Assembly: GCA_031257015.1 (NCBI GenBank)
Contig: JAIRPK010000017.1
Coordinates: forward strand, 29,082 to 93,081
From: Tannerellaceae bacterium
GTDB lineage: Bacteria; Bacteroidota; Bacteroidia; Bacteroidales; Tannerellaceae
Direction: 5' to 3'
Length of the DNA stretch: 64,000 nt
This document shows, in pieces, positions 17,201-26,700 of the stretch. The position numbers were made by a program, and so were the translations under genes. The notes beneath the pieces are model-generated. The model did no database searches. It was given only the letters and a program-made list of their open reading frames with translations, and was not told the DNA's origin. Within the stretch, counting starts at the first letter, position 1. Each line of letters opens with the position of its first letter.

Positions 17201-19987
17201 TTATATTACGACTATTCTGCGACGAAGCTGTCCCACTATTGCTATTACCTCATTTTCTATCAATTGGCCGCTGTTGTGCATCGGCCAAGCTTTATCAATT
17301 AATGCTTTAGCTTTGTCCCTGCTTTTCCATTCAATCTCATCAAAATTGTTTGTGAAATATGCTAAATATTTCAACGGGAAGAAAGTTATCTTCGCATACT
17401 CCTCCTGTATTGTCTTCCGATTTAATTTTTTTGCCCTCGTAATATTTTCTTCTTTAATTACTAATTCAATTTTTTGTCTTAAATCGAGAAGCATATTGTC
17501 TATCTTCCCACTTTCTAATAATTGTATTGTATAACTAAACAACATATTCAACTCTCTCCACGAAGACGGAGGCTGTTTCTTGAGAGTATTACAGACCTCT
17601 TCTAATTCAAAATATGCGTCGCGCAGTCCTTTCTTATGTGGCGGCCAAAATGTCTCCAGATTCAAAAGTATTTTACGCAAGTCGTTTTGGATTTCCAGCC
17701 TTCCATCTGCAGAGCCTCGTTTATTTTCTAGTTTTTCTTCAAGTTCAGTCAACTCTTTTAAAATATCCTCGGCCTTTTCAACTTTGTCCAGCCTGCTTTT
17801 AGTGGCATCAATTTTTGCCTGCAAGTCATCGGTCTCGGGGACATTCATATTTTTGATTTCAATCTTAACCTCTTCGGAGTGTTCCAGCGCCGGGAAAAAT
17901 ACTTCAACCGTCATTTGGCTTGAGCGATCTATCTTAACTTTAAGATCAACAGAGCTGCCTTTCGGCAAGAGAGCCGGCAAATGTTCGCCTGTGATAATAA
18001 CCTCGCTCACAAGATTGTTCAATTCAGGGTTGCTTTTGGCCTTAGCGTACTTATCGCCTTGATAAATTGGGATGTGGATATTATCGCTCCTGCCAGGACG
18101 AACGTCCTCGCTGGTTTTTAAGTTATTTATCACTCCTTTCACTCCTTCTGGTGAAATTTCCCTGTTCTTTTCTAATCCTTTGATTGGAAAGATCAGTTCT
18201 TCATCTTCATCTTCAAAATACTTAACGATGCAGTAGTCATACTGCAGAACCGGCACTATGATCGGCTGAACGACAATTTTAGCCGGTTCGCAGCCAATGC
18301 GGTTGCCATTATTGTCATAGACATTTATTGTAAACTCGTTCCTAGCACCTTGTTTTAAAGGGATTTTTAACGAAGCAAATCTTTCGCCAGTAATTGGCAT
18401 TTTTGCGCTCCTCCATCCCCGATCTGCACGGACCAGCTCCGCTTCGTATTTCGATGAGAATTGGCCTGTTGTATCCTTCACTTTTATATCTATATCGGTT
18501 TCTGCTGCAGGCGTTTCCGGGTCGTATATAAGCTGGAGCTGTATTGTCTCCGATGCGTCAACGCCAAAGTTGATAATGTTTGGCTTGCAGTCAATGCGCT
18601 CACCGTTACTACCATATACATTTATTGTAAACGTGTTGGATACATTTTTCTTCAAAGGAACGTCGTTAAACAAAGCTGCTCTTCTTCCACCAAGCGAAAT
18701 TTTATTGCTTGTCCATCCCCCGTCAGAACGAACAAGTTCTGCTTCGTATTTCGACGAGGAGCTGCCTGTTGGTTGCTCCATCACTTTTATACTGACATCG
18801 GTGAAATCATCTGTAGTTTTCGGTCGGTAATTAACTTCGAGCTGTATGGATTCCTCCGGAAAAACAATACTGGAAGCATATAAGGCCGCACCGGAAGCGA
18901 CAATAGTCATCGGGTCTATAGAAGTATCAACATTTTTAGTAATCTGCTCTTTTAGCATGCTTCGCAAAATAGAAGAATGTGTCGGGCCACCAACTAATAT
19001 CAGCTTATCCAAGTCACTTCCTTGCATGTTGTTTCTTTTCAACAAGGCTTTGGTAATTTCGATAGCATCCTGAAAAATGGGAGCTACAACTTTTTCCAAA
19101 TTCTCTCTCGTAATAACCATATTAATCTCCGGTTGTATGCCGTTCTCGTCTTTAAAATGCAGGTCGTCAAGATTAGTACAAATGCCATGTGACTGCTTAA
19201 AAGATAATTGATTTTTTGCCTCTTCAGCGAACCTCTTTAATGCATCGCGAAGTATTTGCTTTTTACGGGACGAAGTTAAAATTTCGTTAAGGGCATAATG
19301 TTTACGCAAGTACGGCAAGATTAGCTGATCTACGATTGCCTCATCCAGGTTCTTGCCGCCAAGCCAGTTATCTCCTTCAGTATCCTTGACTTTCAAAGAG
19401 CCATCTTCTACCTTTAATAACGCGGCATCAAATGTTCCACCTCCAAAGTCAAACACAAGCCAATAGCCGTTTTTATCATGCGCTTTCAATCCATAGGCTG
19501 TAGCCGCCGCAATAGGTTCCTGCAATAGAACGATATTCTTAAAACCGGCCAACTTCGCCGCCTCCATGGTAGCACTGCATTGCTGACTGGTGAATTTAGC
19601 AGGAATCGTTATTACGATCGAGGATATATTCTCGTCCAAGACTAACGATTTGAGCTTCTTCAGAACTTCGGCTGAAAGCTCAACACTATTCAACGATCTA
19701 CCAAGGTTTTTACAGTAGTAAGTCGTATTCGTCCCCATTGTGCGCTTAAACTCGATAAAAGTATTCTGCTCGCCCTCGTTGAAGTTTTCCAATGCTCTCG
19801 CATAGTCGTTTCTCAGCGCACCGATAGCGGGTTCTCCAACCAACAAGAACCCGCGGTGGTTATAACCCACACATGAAGGCACGGTATCTCTCAAAGAATC
19901 GGATTTAATAACCCGTGGTACTCCGTCCTCTATCATAACTATAGCGGAGTTTGTTGTTCCTAGATCTATTCCGAATTGTTTACTCAT
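17201..19987 (-). CDS. Enlarged Hsp70-family chaperone with two inserted repeat domains
   Basis: Residues 1-380 are a clear Hsp70 nucleotide-binding domain: GIDLGTTNSAIVM (phosphate 1), LVFDFGGGTFDAAL (phosphate 2), and LILVGGPTHSSILR (adenosine). The rest is unlike DnaK. Two similar domains of about 90 residues lie at about 386-476 and 487-575; both contain SSKYEAELVR, then GW, then FTINVY, NG, RI and C-P. After them come a beta region that may be the substrate-binding part (about 580-715) and a long helical tail (about 718-928). The total of 928 compares with about 640 for DnaK. The protein has no signal peptide. It lies between genes for a GrpE-like membrane protein and a kinase/AAA protein, so it is probably a dedicated chaperone rather than the housekeeping DnaK. 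The client is unknown. Confidence 0.88.
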   Translation of the reverse strand: MSKQFGIDLGTTNSAIVMIEDGVPRVIKSDSLRDTVPSCVGYNHRGFLLVGEPAIGALRNDYARALENFNEGEQNTFIEFKRTMGTNTTYYCKNLGRSLNSVELSAEVLKKLKSLVLDENISSIVITIPAKFTSQQCSATMEAAKLAGFKNIVLLQEPIAAATAYGLKAHDKNGYWLVFDFGGGTFDAALLKVEDGSLKVKDTEGDNWLGGKNLDEAIVDQLILPYLRKHYALNEILTSSRKKQILRDALKRFAEEAKNQLSFKQSHGICTNLDDLHFKDENGIQPEINMVITRENLEKVVAPIFQDAIEITKALLKRNNMQGSDLDKLILVGGPTHSSILRSMLKEQITKNVDTSIDPMTIVASGAALYASSIVFPEESIQLEVNYRPKTTDDFTDVSIKVMEQPTGSSSSKYEAELVRSDGGWTSNKISLGGRRAALFNDVPLKKNVSNTFTINVYGSNGERIDCKPNIINFGVDASETIQLQLIYDPETPAAETDIDIKVKDTTGQFSSKYEAELVRADRGWRSAKMPITGERFASLKIPLKQGARNEFTINVYDNNGNRIGCEPAKIVVQPIIVPVLQYDYCIVKYFEDEDEELIFPIKGLEKNREISPEGVKGVINNLKTSEDVRPGRSDNIHIPIYQGDKYAKAKSNPELNNLVSEVIITGEHLPALLPKGSSVDLKVKIDRSSQMTVEVFFPALEHSEEVKIEIKNMNVPETDDLQAKIDATKSRLDKVEKAEDILKELTELEEKLENKRGSADGRLEIQNDLRKILLNLETFWPPHKKGLRDAYFELEEVCNTLKKQPPSSWRELNMLFSYTIQLLESGKIDNMLLDLRQKIELVIKEENITRAKKLNRKTIQEEYAKITFFPLKYLAYFTNNFDEIEWKSRDKAKALIDKAWPMHNSGQLIENEVIAIVGQLRRRIVVI

Positions 19988-20014
19988 TGTTTTTTTCTAT
20001 TGTTTAATTATTAT

Positions 20015-20198
20015 TTAATGATCCTTTATGTATATATCGACAATATGATTCCCTTTGGAGTCAAAAATGTTGTACTTATCAATGGGATGCATGATTTTGG
20101 AATGATGTGTGCTGCCTTCTCGATTCTATCTTAAGGACATCCATCTGGCGTCCGTAATCTGCGTAAACAAACAATGTTAAGTACTGCCTCTGGTTAAA
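20015..20198 (-). pseudogene. Possible frameshifted small reading frame in the GrpE-like/Hsp70 gap
   Basis: The 228-bp gap holds protein-like sequence split over two frames on the minus strand. One frame (20198 to 20079) reads FNQRQYLTLFVYADYG then RQMDVLKIE. The other (to the TAA at 20015) reads REGSTHHSKIMHPIDK then YNIFDSKGNHIVDIYIKDH. Joined by a -1 shift near 20131 they make a plausible stretch of about 60 residues. There is no ATG at the front. It may be a decayed gene, a programmed frameshift, or chance. No family is recognised. Confidence 0.3.
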
Positions 20199-20215
20199 TT
20201 AAAGAATCCAATATT

Positions 20216-21112
20216 TTATCGTTTTGTTGCTCCTACTCTAAGCTCTATCTGCGCCGCTTGTATCATTATTCCCTTATAATCTACTTGTGGCTTTACGATT
20301 TTAGAAATTATTTCCATTCCTTTTTCCAAGCTCTCGTCAAAGACGCTGCTTATGACAATCACGTTCAGTCCTTCGACGTAACGTTTGCCGAGCAGTGTGG
20401 GTATTTCATAGCCGTATGCCGAGAGATTGTCTTTGAGTCTTTCGGCTGAGTGCTTTATTTGGTTCACTCCTCTTATGCCTGGTTCCATTAGTGAAAGATT
20501 TCTCTCGATAAGCGTGATCTCATCGGCCAGCTTAAGTGGAATAGAATGGTCAAGTTCGGCTGGTGGAGGCGAGGAGCCTTTCTGTAAAGCTAAGTCTTTA
20601 AGGCTCCCCAAAATATCTGTTTGCAGCGCTAATCCCCCTGCTACTTTTTCATCCAAATCAAACTTGTATTTCTCAAACTGCCCGATAATATCATAACAGT
20701 CTTTTTTCCGGTAGATGTAGAGCCATGCGAACAAAGCTCCTTGTATCAACAATAATAATGCGACGCTAACCAGCGACCATCGTAAGACGGTACGCCGCGT
20801 TTCCGAAACCTCGACTTGCGAAGTTTCGGATATTGCTACTAATTCGGAGTGGGTGATTTTGGCATCTAAACTGTCGGTAAGAGCGACGATTTTTGCTTTT
20901 TCGACTCGAAGCTGCGATTGCAATTGCTGAATATCCTTGCCTGCCGCCGTGAGCTGCCTTTGAAAAAAGACCCTTTGATTTTTCAGTTCTGTTTGTAACG
21001 CCTCGACGCGCCTTTGCAGGTTAACAAAGGCATGGCTGTCGGACGACTGCGAAAATACTGTAACTGCGAACAGCACAAGAACGAGTGTTAATTTTATTTT
21101 ATCCATAACCAT
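20216..21112 (-). CDS. Membrane-anchored coiled-coil protein with GrpE-like C-terminal domain
   Basis: This 298-residue protein has an N-terminal signal (about 3-21), a coiled coil rich in Gln and Leu (about 28-90), a transmembrane segment (about 109-134) and a C-terminal domain on the other side, presumably cytoplasmic. That domain begins with a long helix (about 188-232) and continues YGYEIPTLLGKRYVEGLNV to VKPQVDYKGIMIQAAQIELRV. This parallels the end of GrpE, where a helix leads to F-G-x-E-x-I-x-x-x-G-x-x-F-x-P and the final K-G-R-V-L-R-P-A-x-V-x-V. I infer a membrane-tethered nucleotide exchange factor for the adjacent Hsp70; it has not been tested by search. It follows the J-like gene by 23 bp. 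It starts with MVM; the second ATG is also possible. Confidence 0.65.
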   Translation of the reverse strand: MVMDKIKLTLVLVLFAVTVFSQSSDSHAFVNLQRRVEALQTELKNQRVFFQRQLTAAGKDIQQLQSQLRVEKAKIVALTDSLDAKITHSELVAISETSQVEVSETRRTVLRWSLVSVALLLLIQGALFAWLYIYRKKDCYDIIGQFEKYKFDLDEKVAGGLALQTDILGSLKDLALQKGSSPPPAELDHSIPLKLADEITLIERNLSLMEPGIRGVNQIKHSAERLKDNLSAYGYEIPTLLGKRYVEGLNVIVISSVFDESLEKGMEIISKIVKPQVDYKGIMIQAAQIELRVGATKR

Positions 21113-21135
21113 ATATATTTAATAATTTGTATTAT

Positions 21136-23025
21136 TTACTTGCTTGCTGCTTTCACTATCCATCCAAGAACAATTCCGGCAGTAACTCCAATGATAATAG
21201 GACCGGTTCCGCCAACTATTACCCCTATTACTCCGCCTATAAAACCAAATATCCACCACGCATTTGAAAGGAACCAGGGTATCTTTTTCCACCATTTCAA
21301 ATAACTCACTTCAGGAACGCATGGCTGGTATAAAAGTTTAAAAACTGTGTCAACTAGCTTTTTATACTTGGAGAGTTGTTTATTATTTGTTGATTCTTTA
21401 ATTATCCCAACTATTTGATCGGGGAACTGCATTTGTATCGACTTCACAACATTCCGGCTCAATGATTCATACCGGGACATATTATTGTTATGGAGCCAAT
21501 CGAGCATTTTTTTTACTTCTTTCAAGAACGCTATTTTCTGTAATAATGCCGTTTCTTTTACCTTTTTTAGCAAGGCTAATATTTGCTTCTTATTACTATC
21601 GTCAGCAATGCTCTTTGCCATATCCAGCAAGTGGATAACTTTCACATAAAAGTCTTCATTTTGAACGTTTTTATGACAGTAGTCAAAAAAAAGACCCGAA
21701 CATAACACGAGTTCCTGTACAACTTCGTTAGCCATTTTCATTAACGTCTTGCGAAAATCATTCATGTTTGGGATTTTCTCAACACTGTCTGCTAATTCGT
21801 TTAACAGACGAAGTATGTCTTTGGTGTTTTCGTATAGTGTTTTCCCTGCATCGTAAGCGGCAGCGGCTTTATCTTCGCGTTTTTTTCTACAAATAGCTAT
21901 TTCAGCTTCGATATTTATTTTACCCTCTGGCTTTTCACCTATTGGAGCTTTTTTCTTTCCATTCCCTGGCTCCTCTTCCTTTCTCCCACCTCCAATATCA
22001 TCAAGATTTTTCATGTCATTCTCTATTTGCACTTTCAGTTGCATCCCCGCAGCAGTATCCTTCGCAAAAGTTATCAGCTCCTTCGCTTTTTTATAGTCGT
22101 TGCTTTTGTTAAAAAAATCAATTGAGCAAAGTCTGAGTTCTATTGCGACTTCATCGGCAACAGATGTATAGTGAAGCTCTTCGCAGTATGCTTTTATTTG
22201 ATCCAATTGTTTTTTTGTGTTCTCATGAAGCGCCTTGCCGGCAGTGTAGGTATCGGAGGGTTTTTCTTCTCTCTTGCTCTTTGCTCTCTTGCTCTTTGCT
22301 TTTTGTATTTCAGCTTTGACATCTTCTGTCGTTTGCGTGGAGTGCAACTGTTTGAAGAAATCGTCTTTGGATACAAATTTAAGGCCTTGCAACAGCGATC
22401 TGAATCTAGGCAAAGTTAAAATTGAGTTTTTTTGTTTTATCTCCTTTCCAACTTCTTCCAAAAAATAGTATTGCTGCTCTTTGGCTGTGGTTTTGAAGTA
22501 CTTGTCGATCGCCTTCTCTGTAAACGAGCTGAAATACCCACTTTCAATAAATTTGAGATTGGCAACGATTGCGTGCTCTTTATTGCCGTTCTGGCGAAGC
22601 ATCTCAAGCACAAACAGATTGTGATAAGCTGAAAAGTTACGCTCTGTTATATCTCGCCAGTATCGCTTCCCACCTCTGGTTTCGGCAACAACGTTGTTCC
22701 AGACGTTAAATGCGTGTTCAATATCCATGTTGTTGTCTTTCAAACTTTCAAAGGCGGCTTCGTCGGTAATATCATAGCCGTTCCAGAACCAGAAAAGCGA
22801 CCATTGCATTTTTTGTGTATCCGTGTCGAGATTTGAACGTGCTTCTTGAACAGTATCAACAGTACGGTTTAACGTTCCGAGTGAAGGGAAACTGAAATCG
22901 ATAGGCAGCGGTATCCCTGCTTTAATAAGCTGTATCAGACGGTTGGCAGCTTCTCTAATTTGATTGTTACTTGCACCGGCAAGGATGCCGAGGATGCGGT
23001 AGGGGTTGTTTAAAATGTTCTCCAT
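21136..23025 (-). CDS. J-like N-terminus, duplicated helical region, C-terminal membrane anchor
   Basis: The 629-residue protein starts MENILNNPYRILGILAGASNNQIREAANRL, which follows the first two helices of a J domain (NPYxxLGV-x-x-x-A-S-x-x-x-I). The HPD tripeptide needed to stimulate Hsp70 is absent; IPLPIDF stands near that place. Residues about 232-340 and 371-490 resemble each other (AGKxLxENTKxxL, then ELxLCSxxFF), indicating an internal duplication. Two hydrophobic segments close the protein (about 588-626, IFGFIGGVIGVIVGG and IIIGVTAGIVLGWIV), so it is membrane-anchored with most of its mass probably cytoplasmic. It is the first gene of the Hsp70 cluster. Similar J-like openings occur in uncharacterised Bacteroidota proteins. 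Function as an Hsp70 recruiter is inferred. Confidence 0.7.
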   Translation of the reverse strand: MENILNNPYRILGILAGASNNQIREAANRLIQLIKAGIPLPIDFSFPSLGTLNRTVDTVQEARSNLDTDTQKMQWSLFWFWNGYDITDEAAFESLKDNNMDIEHAFNVWNNVVAETRGGKRYWRDITERNFSAYHNLFVLEMLRQNGNKEHAIVANLKFIESGYFSSFTEKAIDKYFKTTAKEQQYYFLEEVGKEIKQKNSILTLPRFRSLLQGLKFVSKDDFFKQLHSTQTTEDVKAEIQKAKSKRAKSKREEKPSDTYTAGKALHENTKKQLDQIKAYCEELHYTSVADEVAIELRLCSIDFFNKSNDYKKAKELITFAKDTAAGMQLKVQIENDMKNLDDIGGGRKEEEPGNGKKKAPIGEKPEGKINIEAEIAICRKKREDKAAAAYDAGKTLYENTKDILRLLNELADSVEKIPNMNDFRKTLMKMANEVVQELVLCSGLFFDYCHKNVQNEDFYVKVIHLLDMAKSIADDSNKKQILALLKKVKETALLQKIAFLKEVKKMLDWLHNNNMSRYESLSRNVVKSIQMQFPDQIVGIIKESTNNKQLSKYKKLVDTVFKLLYQPCVPEVSYLKWWKKIPWFLSNAWWIFGFIGGVIGVIVGGTGPIIIGVTAGIVLGWIVKAASK

Positions 23026-23042
23026 GTTGTATATCGGTTTGT

Positions 23043-23106
23043 GTAGAGGTTGGCTCTACGGTGAGTATTATTCCTTGCAGTCAGCCATTTCGGAAATGGC
23101 TGACTG
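23043..23106 (-). promoter_or_regulatory. Two inverted repeats in the leader of the Hsp70 cluster (candidate operator)
   Basis: A perfect inverted repeat with 14-bp arms (CAGTCAGCCATTTC) and a 1-bp centre lies at 23078-23106, 53 bp before the J-like start. A second, GTAGAG and CTCTAC around 5 bp, lies at 23043-23059. The first could bind a dimeric regulator or form a hairpin. Its core TTTCGGAAATGGC is also the reverse complement of array B words, so it may instead be a stray copy of that repeat family. No standard -7 box was found. Confidence 0.55.
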
Positions 23107-23346
23107 TGTCTTCGTCAAGAGAGAGGATAAATGGCCAGTTGCATTTGCTTCGCTGCCTGTGTTGACAGAAACAACTCGTAGAGCGTTTCGGACGTTCTGC
23201 GATATGATTAGCGATTTCCTTCGCCTAGCGGAGGAACATCGTGCGGCAATTTTCGAGTTCGGAAAGCTGCCTGTTTGTGGTTCGGATGTCATGTTCGTCT
23301 AAAAAATTAACTGCACATAGGTACTAATTTGATGGCTTGAGTCAGT

Positions 23347-23380
23347 ATTGAATATTTAAAGGAACGTTTAAATATTCAAT
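23347..23380. repeat. Perfect 14-bp hairpin in the gap before sprA's 3' end
   Basis: ATTGAATATTTAAA (23347-23360) faces its exact complement at 23367-23380 around a 6-nt loop. A related word, ATTTAAACGTT, recurs inverted about 100 bp on. No T-run follows. The surrounding gap (23107-23757) shows no convincing gene; the longer frames there have no family-like features. Confidence 0.65.
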
Positions 23381-23757
23381 GATGTAAAGTTAGGAAAAAA
23401 TTGAAACGGCCTATTCTGAACACGATTTTTTTATTGAAAAACGATCTTCAATCATGTTAATTTAAACGTTCGTTTTTGCCGACATAGCTTTTTAGGATGT
23501 AACAATCTGGCAGCCAGCTATTTTTACTCATTTTTTTTGCAAAATCAGAGCAGTTTCGAGGCTTCCCGAAGCAGTTCTTTTTTCTTCATTGAATATAATT
23601 CCATGCTCCGAAGGTGTTTAGACATCTTCGGAAAATGCTAGGAGATGTTTGGGAGGCATTGGCATGTTTAGCGGACAACATGTTTGGAACAATCGTTGCC
23701 GACGATAAATATGCTGGCTCCAAGGCTTTTATGAAACGAGAAAAGACGGGGGGGGGG

Positions 23758-26700
23758 TTATTGGGTGAGGGAGAAGCGGATGCTGACGCCGTAGTCGGCA
23801 TTTGAGGTGGGGTATGCGGCAGCGGATATGAGGGGATTGTTCCTTTGGAGGTTGTAGAAGGCGCGGAGGTTGAGGGAGCGGCTGACACCATAGTCAGCGG
23901 AGAATTGGATGGTTTGCCCGATGTTTCCGCTGGTGGCTTGCGCGGATGCGTCCTGAATCTTGCGGATGAGGGATTGCATCTTTGTGTATTTATAGTCAAT
24001 GCGGAGGTTGAGGTCGTTGCTGAAATCTTGGCTGGCTTTTATTCTTAGCAGCTTGTTAAACTCAGTAAGCTTATATCCCAGTCCGACGGTGATGCCGTTG
24101 GTTATGGCTTCGACGAGATGGAAGGAAGAGATGTTAAGGTTTAACATTCTTGTCCGGTCGTAGCTTGTGCGCATGGTGATGTTGTTGACGAGGGTTCCGT
24201 CAAGGCCAAGGAGTGGACTGAATCCTTCGGATATGGATACGCCGACGATGCTGTTTTGTGCGGAGGGGGCTGGATTGCCTGTGAATGGGTCCTGGATGAA
24301 TCCGAATCCATTGTTTCCGACACTGACCCAGTTGAGCTGGGAAGAGTATGCGCCGACGTTATATGTGCTGCGGTATTGATGGCTAAGTACGAGGCTTTTG
24401 AAATGCTGCTTGATGAGAGGTATTTTGCCCAGGCCGTCGTAGCTTATCCTCCAATTGGGGAGGATGGAGAGGAGGCTGGGGAATGGGGAGAGGGAAATGC
24501 TTGATGCGGAGCGACCGCCGTAGGCTGCAAGGAAGGCGGGGATGAGAACTTCGGTGGAGTTTATATTGACATTGCCGTTGGCAAGGGATGGATTGTATGG
24601 TTGTCCGGCCAGTGATGAGCCTTGGAGGAAGCCGGCGTTGGGGTAGTTGAGGGCGGAGTAGTTTCTTTCCAGTCTTGCAGCTATGGCGTTGCGGTTGGCG
24701 AGGAATTTAGCGAAGGTTTTGGAGGCGTAGTTATTGCTTGCATCGCCCATGCTTTCAAATGCGGAGCCAATGGAGAGCATACTTATTGAGAAGCTTCCTC
24801 CTCGGAGTTCGGGCATCCCGTTGTACATGTACTGTATTTCGGTGTTCCTTGTGTCTGTGCGGTTGGCGGAGAGGTCTATTTTAAGCCCGGAGAAGGGTTC
24901 GAGGCTTACATTGGCGACGAGGGTTGCTGCGTTATTTATCATTGCGGGCGTTATGTTGTTACGGTTCATGACGAGCCAGTCTTTTTGGGAGAGTTCGTCT
25001 ATGTAGCGTCTGCTGACGTTGCCAAAGGCGAATCCCAGACCTGGAGCCAGGCCTGAGGATGAACTCCCTTGTCCGAACATGCCGCCTATTGCGGGGCGAT
25101 AACCGGGTATCATCATTCCGTCCGTGATGGTGTATTGCAGGTTCAGCCGTTTGAGCATCATCATGAAGAGGAGGGCGTTCTCGCCGACTTGCCTAGCAAT
25201 GCCATCTCCTTTTGGGGGAGCGTATGTGAGGGTAACGGTGAGGGTAACGGTGTCGCGGTTTTCTATTTTGAGCTTGTTGTAATCAACAGTTTTGTGTTTT
25301 AGCCGGTATATTCGGCCAGCGGATGTTCTGGCACGGATGTTTACGTCTTTGGTTAACATGCCGTGTTCAAGGATGGTTGCACTGTCTGGGCTTAGCTTGA
25401 TGGTGCGTTCGATTTTTGTGCCGTTTGTTTTTTTTATGGGGACAGCTCGGTTGTTTCCGTTATGTTTTTGGTTAAGTTCTTTCAGGGGCTTTATTTTATT
25501 ATAGAGAGAACTGAAATTAACGTTGGCAGTGGCTCCGATTATTCTTTGGTTTTTTATAGTGTTTCCGATTTCGATTCTGTCTTCAACGGCGGCTCCTCTG
25601 TCCCAATTGTATGTTGCGGAGTATTCTGCCTGCGCGTTTATCCATTCGAGGGCGGGTATATAGGTAAACGGGAGAGTATAAGAGGCTTTGAATGTTTGGT
25701 CATAGCGTAGGGGGGTTCCCATTTGTGCGATGCTTTGGCGGACGGAATCTTTCCATATTTCGTACTGGTCGGGGTTGAGTTGTTTGTTGACTTGGATGCG
25801 AGGCTCTTCGATGCGGGCGTTAGTACCTGAAGTGAAGGTGGCTTTGAGATTGTTGGTGAAATTCCATGAGAGGCTGAAGGCGCGATCCCAGAGGAAGTTC
25901 TGACTGAAGGAGAGAAGGTTTCTTTTATCTTGAGCGGATTGTACTATGCTGTTAAGATTGCGCATTTGTATTTCGTAGTAGTTGCGCATCATTGAGGTCT
26001 GGAAGCTGATGTTGGAGGGAAGGTAGCTGAAAGCTAATTGTTTTATATATCGCGTGTATCCGTTGCTTTTGGAGATGTTCGCGAATGGGCGGTAGGGGGG
26101 GATATAGGGACTGTATGCGTATGCGAAATTGCCTCGGTAGTCGAGGGTGGTTTCATATTCGACATCTGGGCGGTAGCGATTGTTTTCGCTAAATGCGTAT
26201 CCAATACTGAAGTTTGCCGGATCGTACGGCATGGGGGTTTTGCTTCGAATATCGACTTTTACGTTGTTAAACGAAATGCTTCGGACGATGGATTTTTCGC
26301 GGGCAAAGCTTAGGATGGAATCTTTTTCTGATTTTTTTGCTACGGCGTCTAAGGCTTCGCTTAGGGTTATGTCCTGGTCAAGTGGATTGTATTTGGGGTC
26401 GGTTATTTCTTTTGCGAGGGTGTAGTAGAGTGGTATGCTTACTTTGGCTTCTTTGGGAAAGAATTTGCCCAGCTCTACATTTGTGGCGATGCTATATTGG
26501 GTGTAATCGTCCATTCGCCGCTGATTGACGGACTGTTCCAATCCTCCGAAGCCGGATGTTTCGATGCGTCCGGAGAGATTCACGGTTCCCAGGTCGGAGA
26601 GAGCCAGATTTAATGAGGCGTTGGCAGCCCATCCTCCTTCTTCGTTGAAATCGGTCAGCCGGAGTTCATTTATCCATACTTCAGCGCTTTTGGGGGCTTT

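Noticed and set aside
17201..19987. Housekeeping dnaK
   Set aside because: The length, the duplicated insert and the tail differ greatly from DnaK, and the neighbours are not grpE/dnaJ of the usual type.
23006..23302. Plus-strand frame upstream of the Hsp70 cluster
   Set aside because: It crosses the perfect palindrome and the start of the J-like gene and has no family features.
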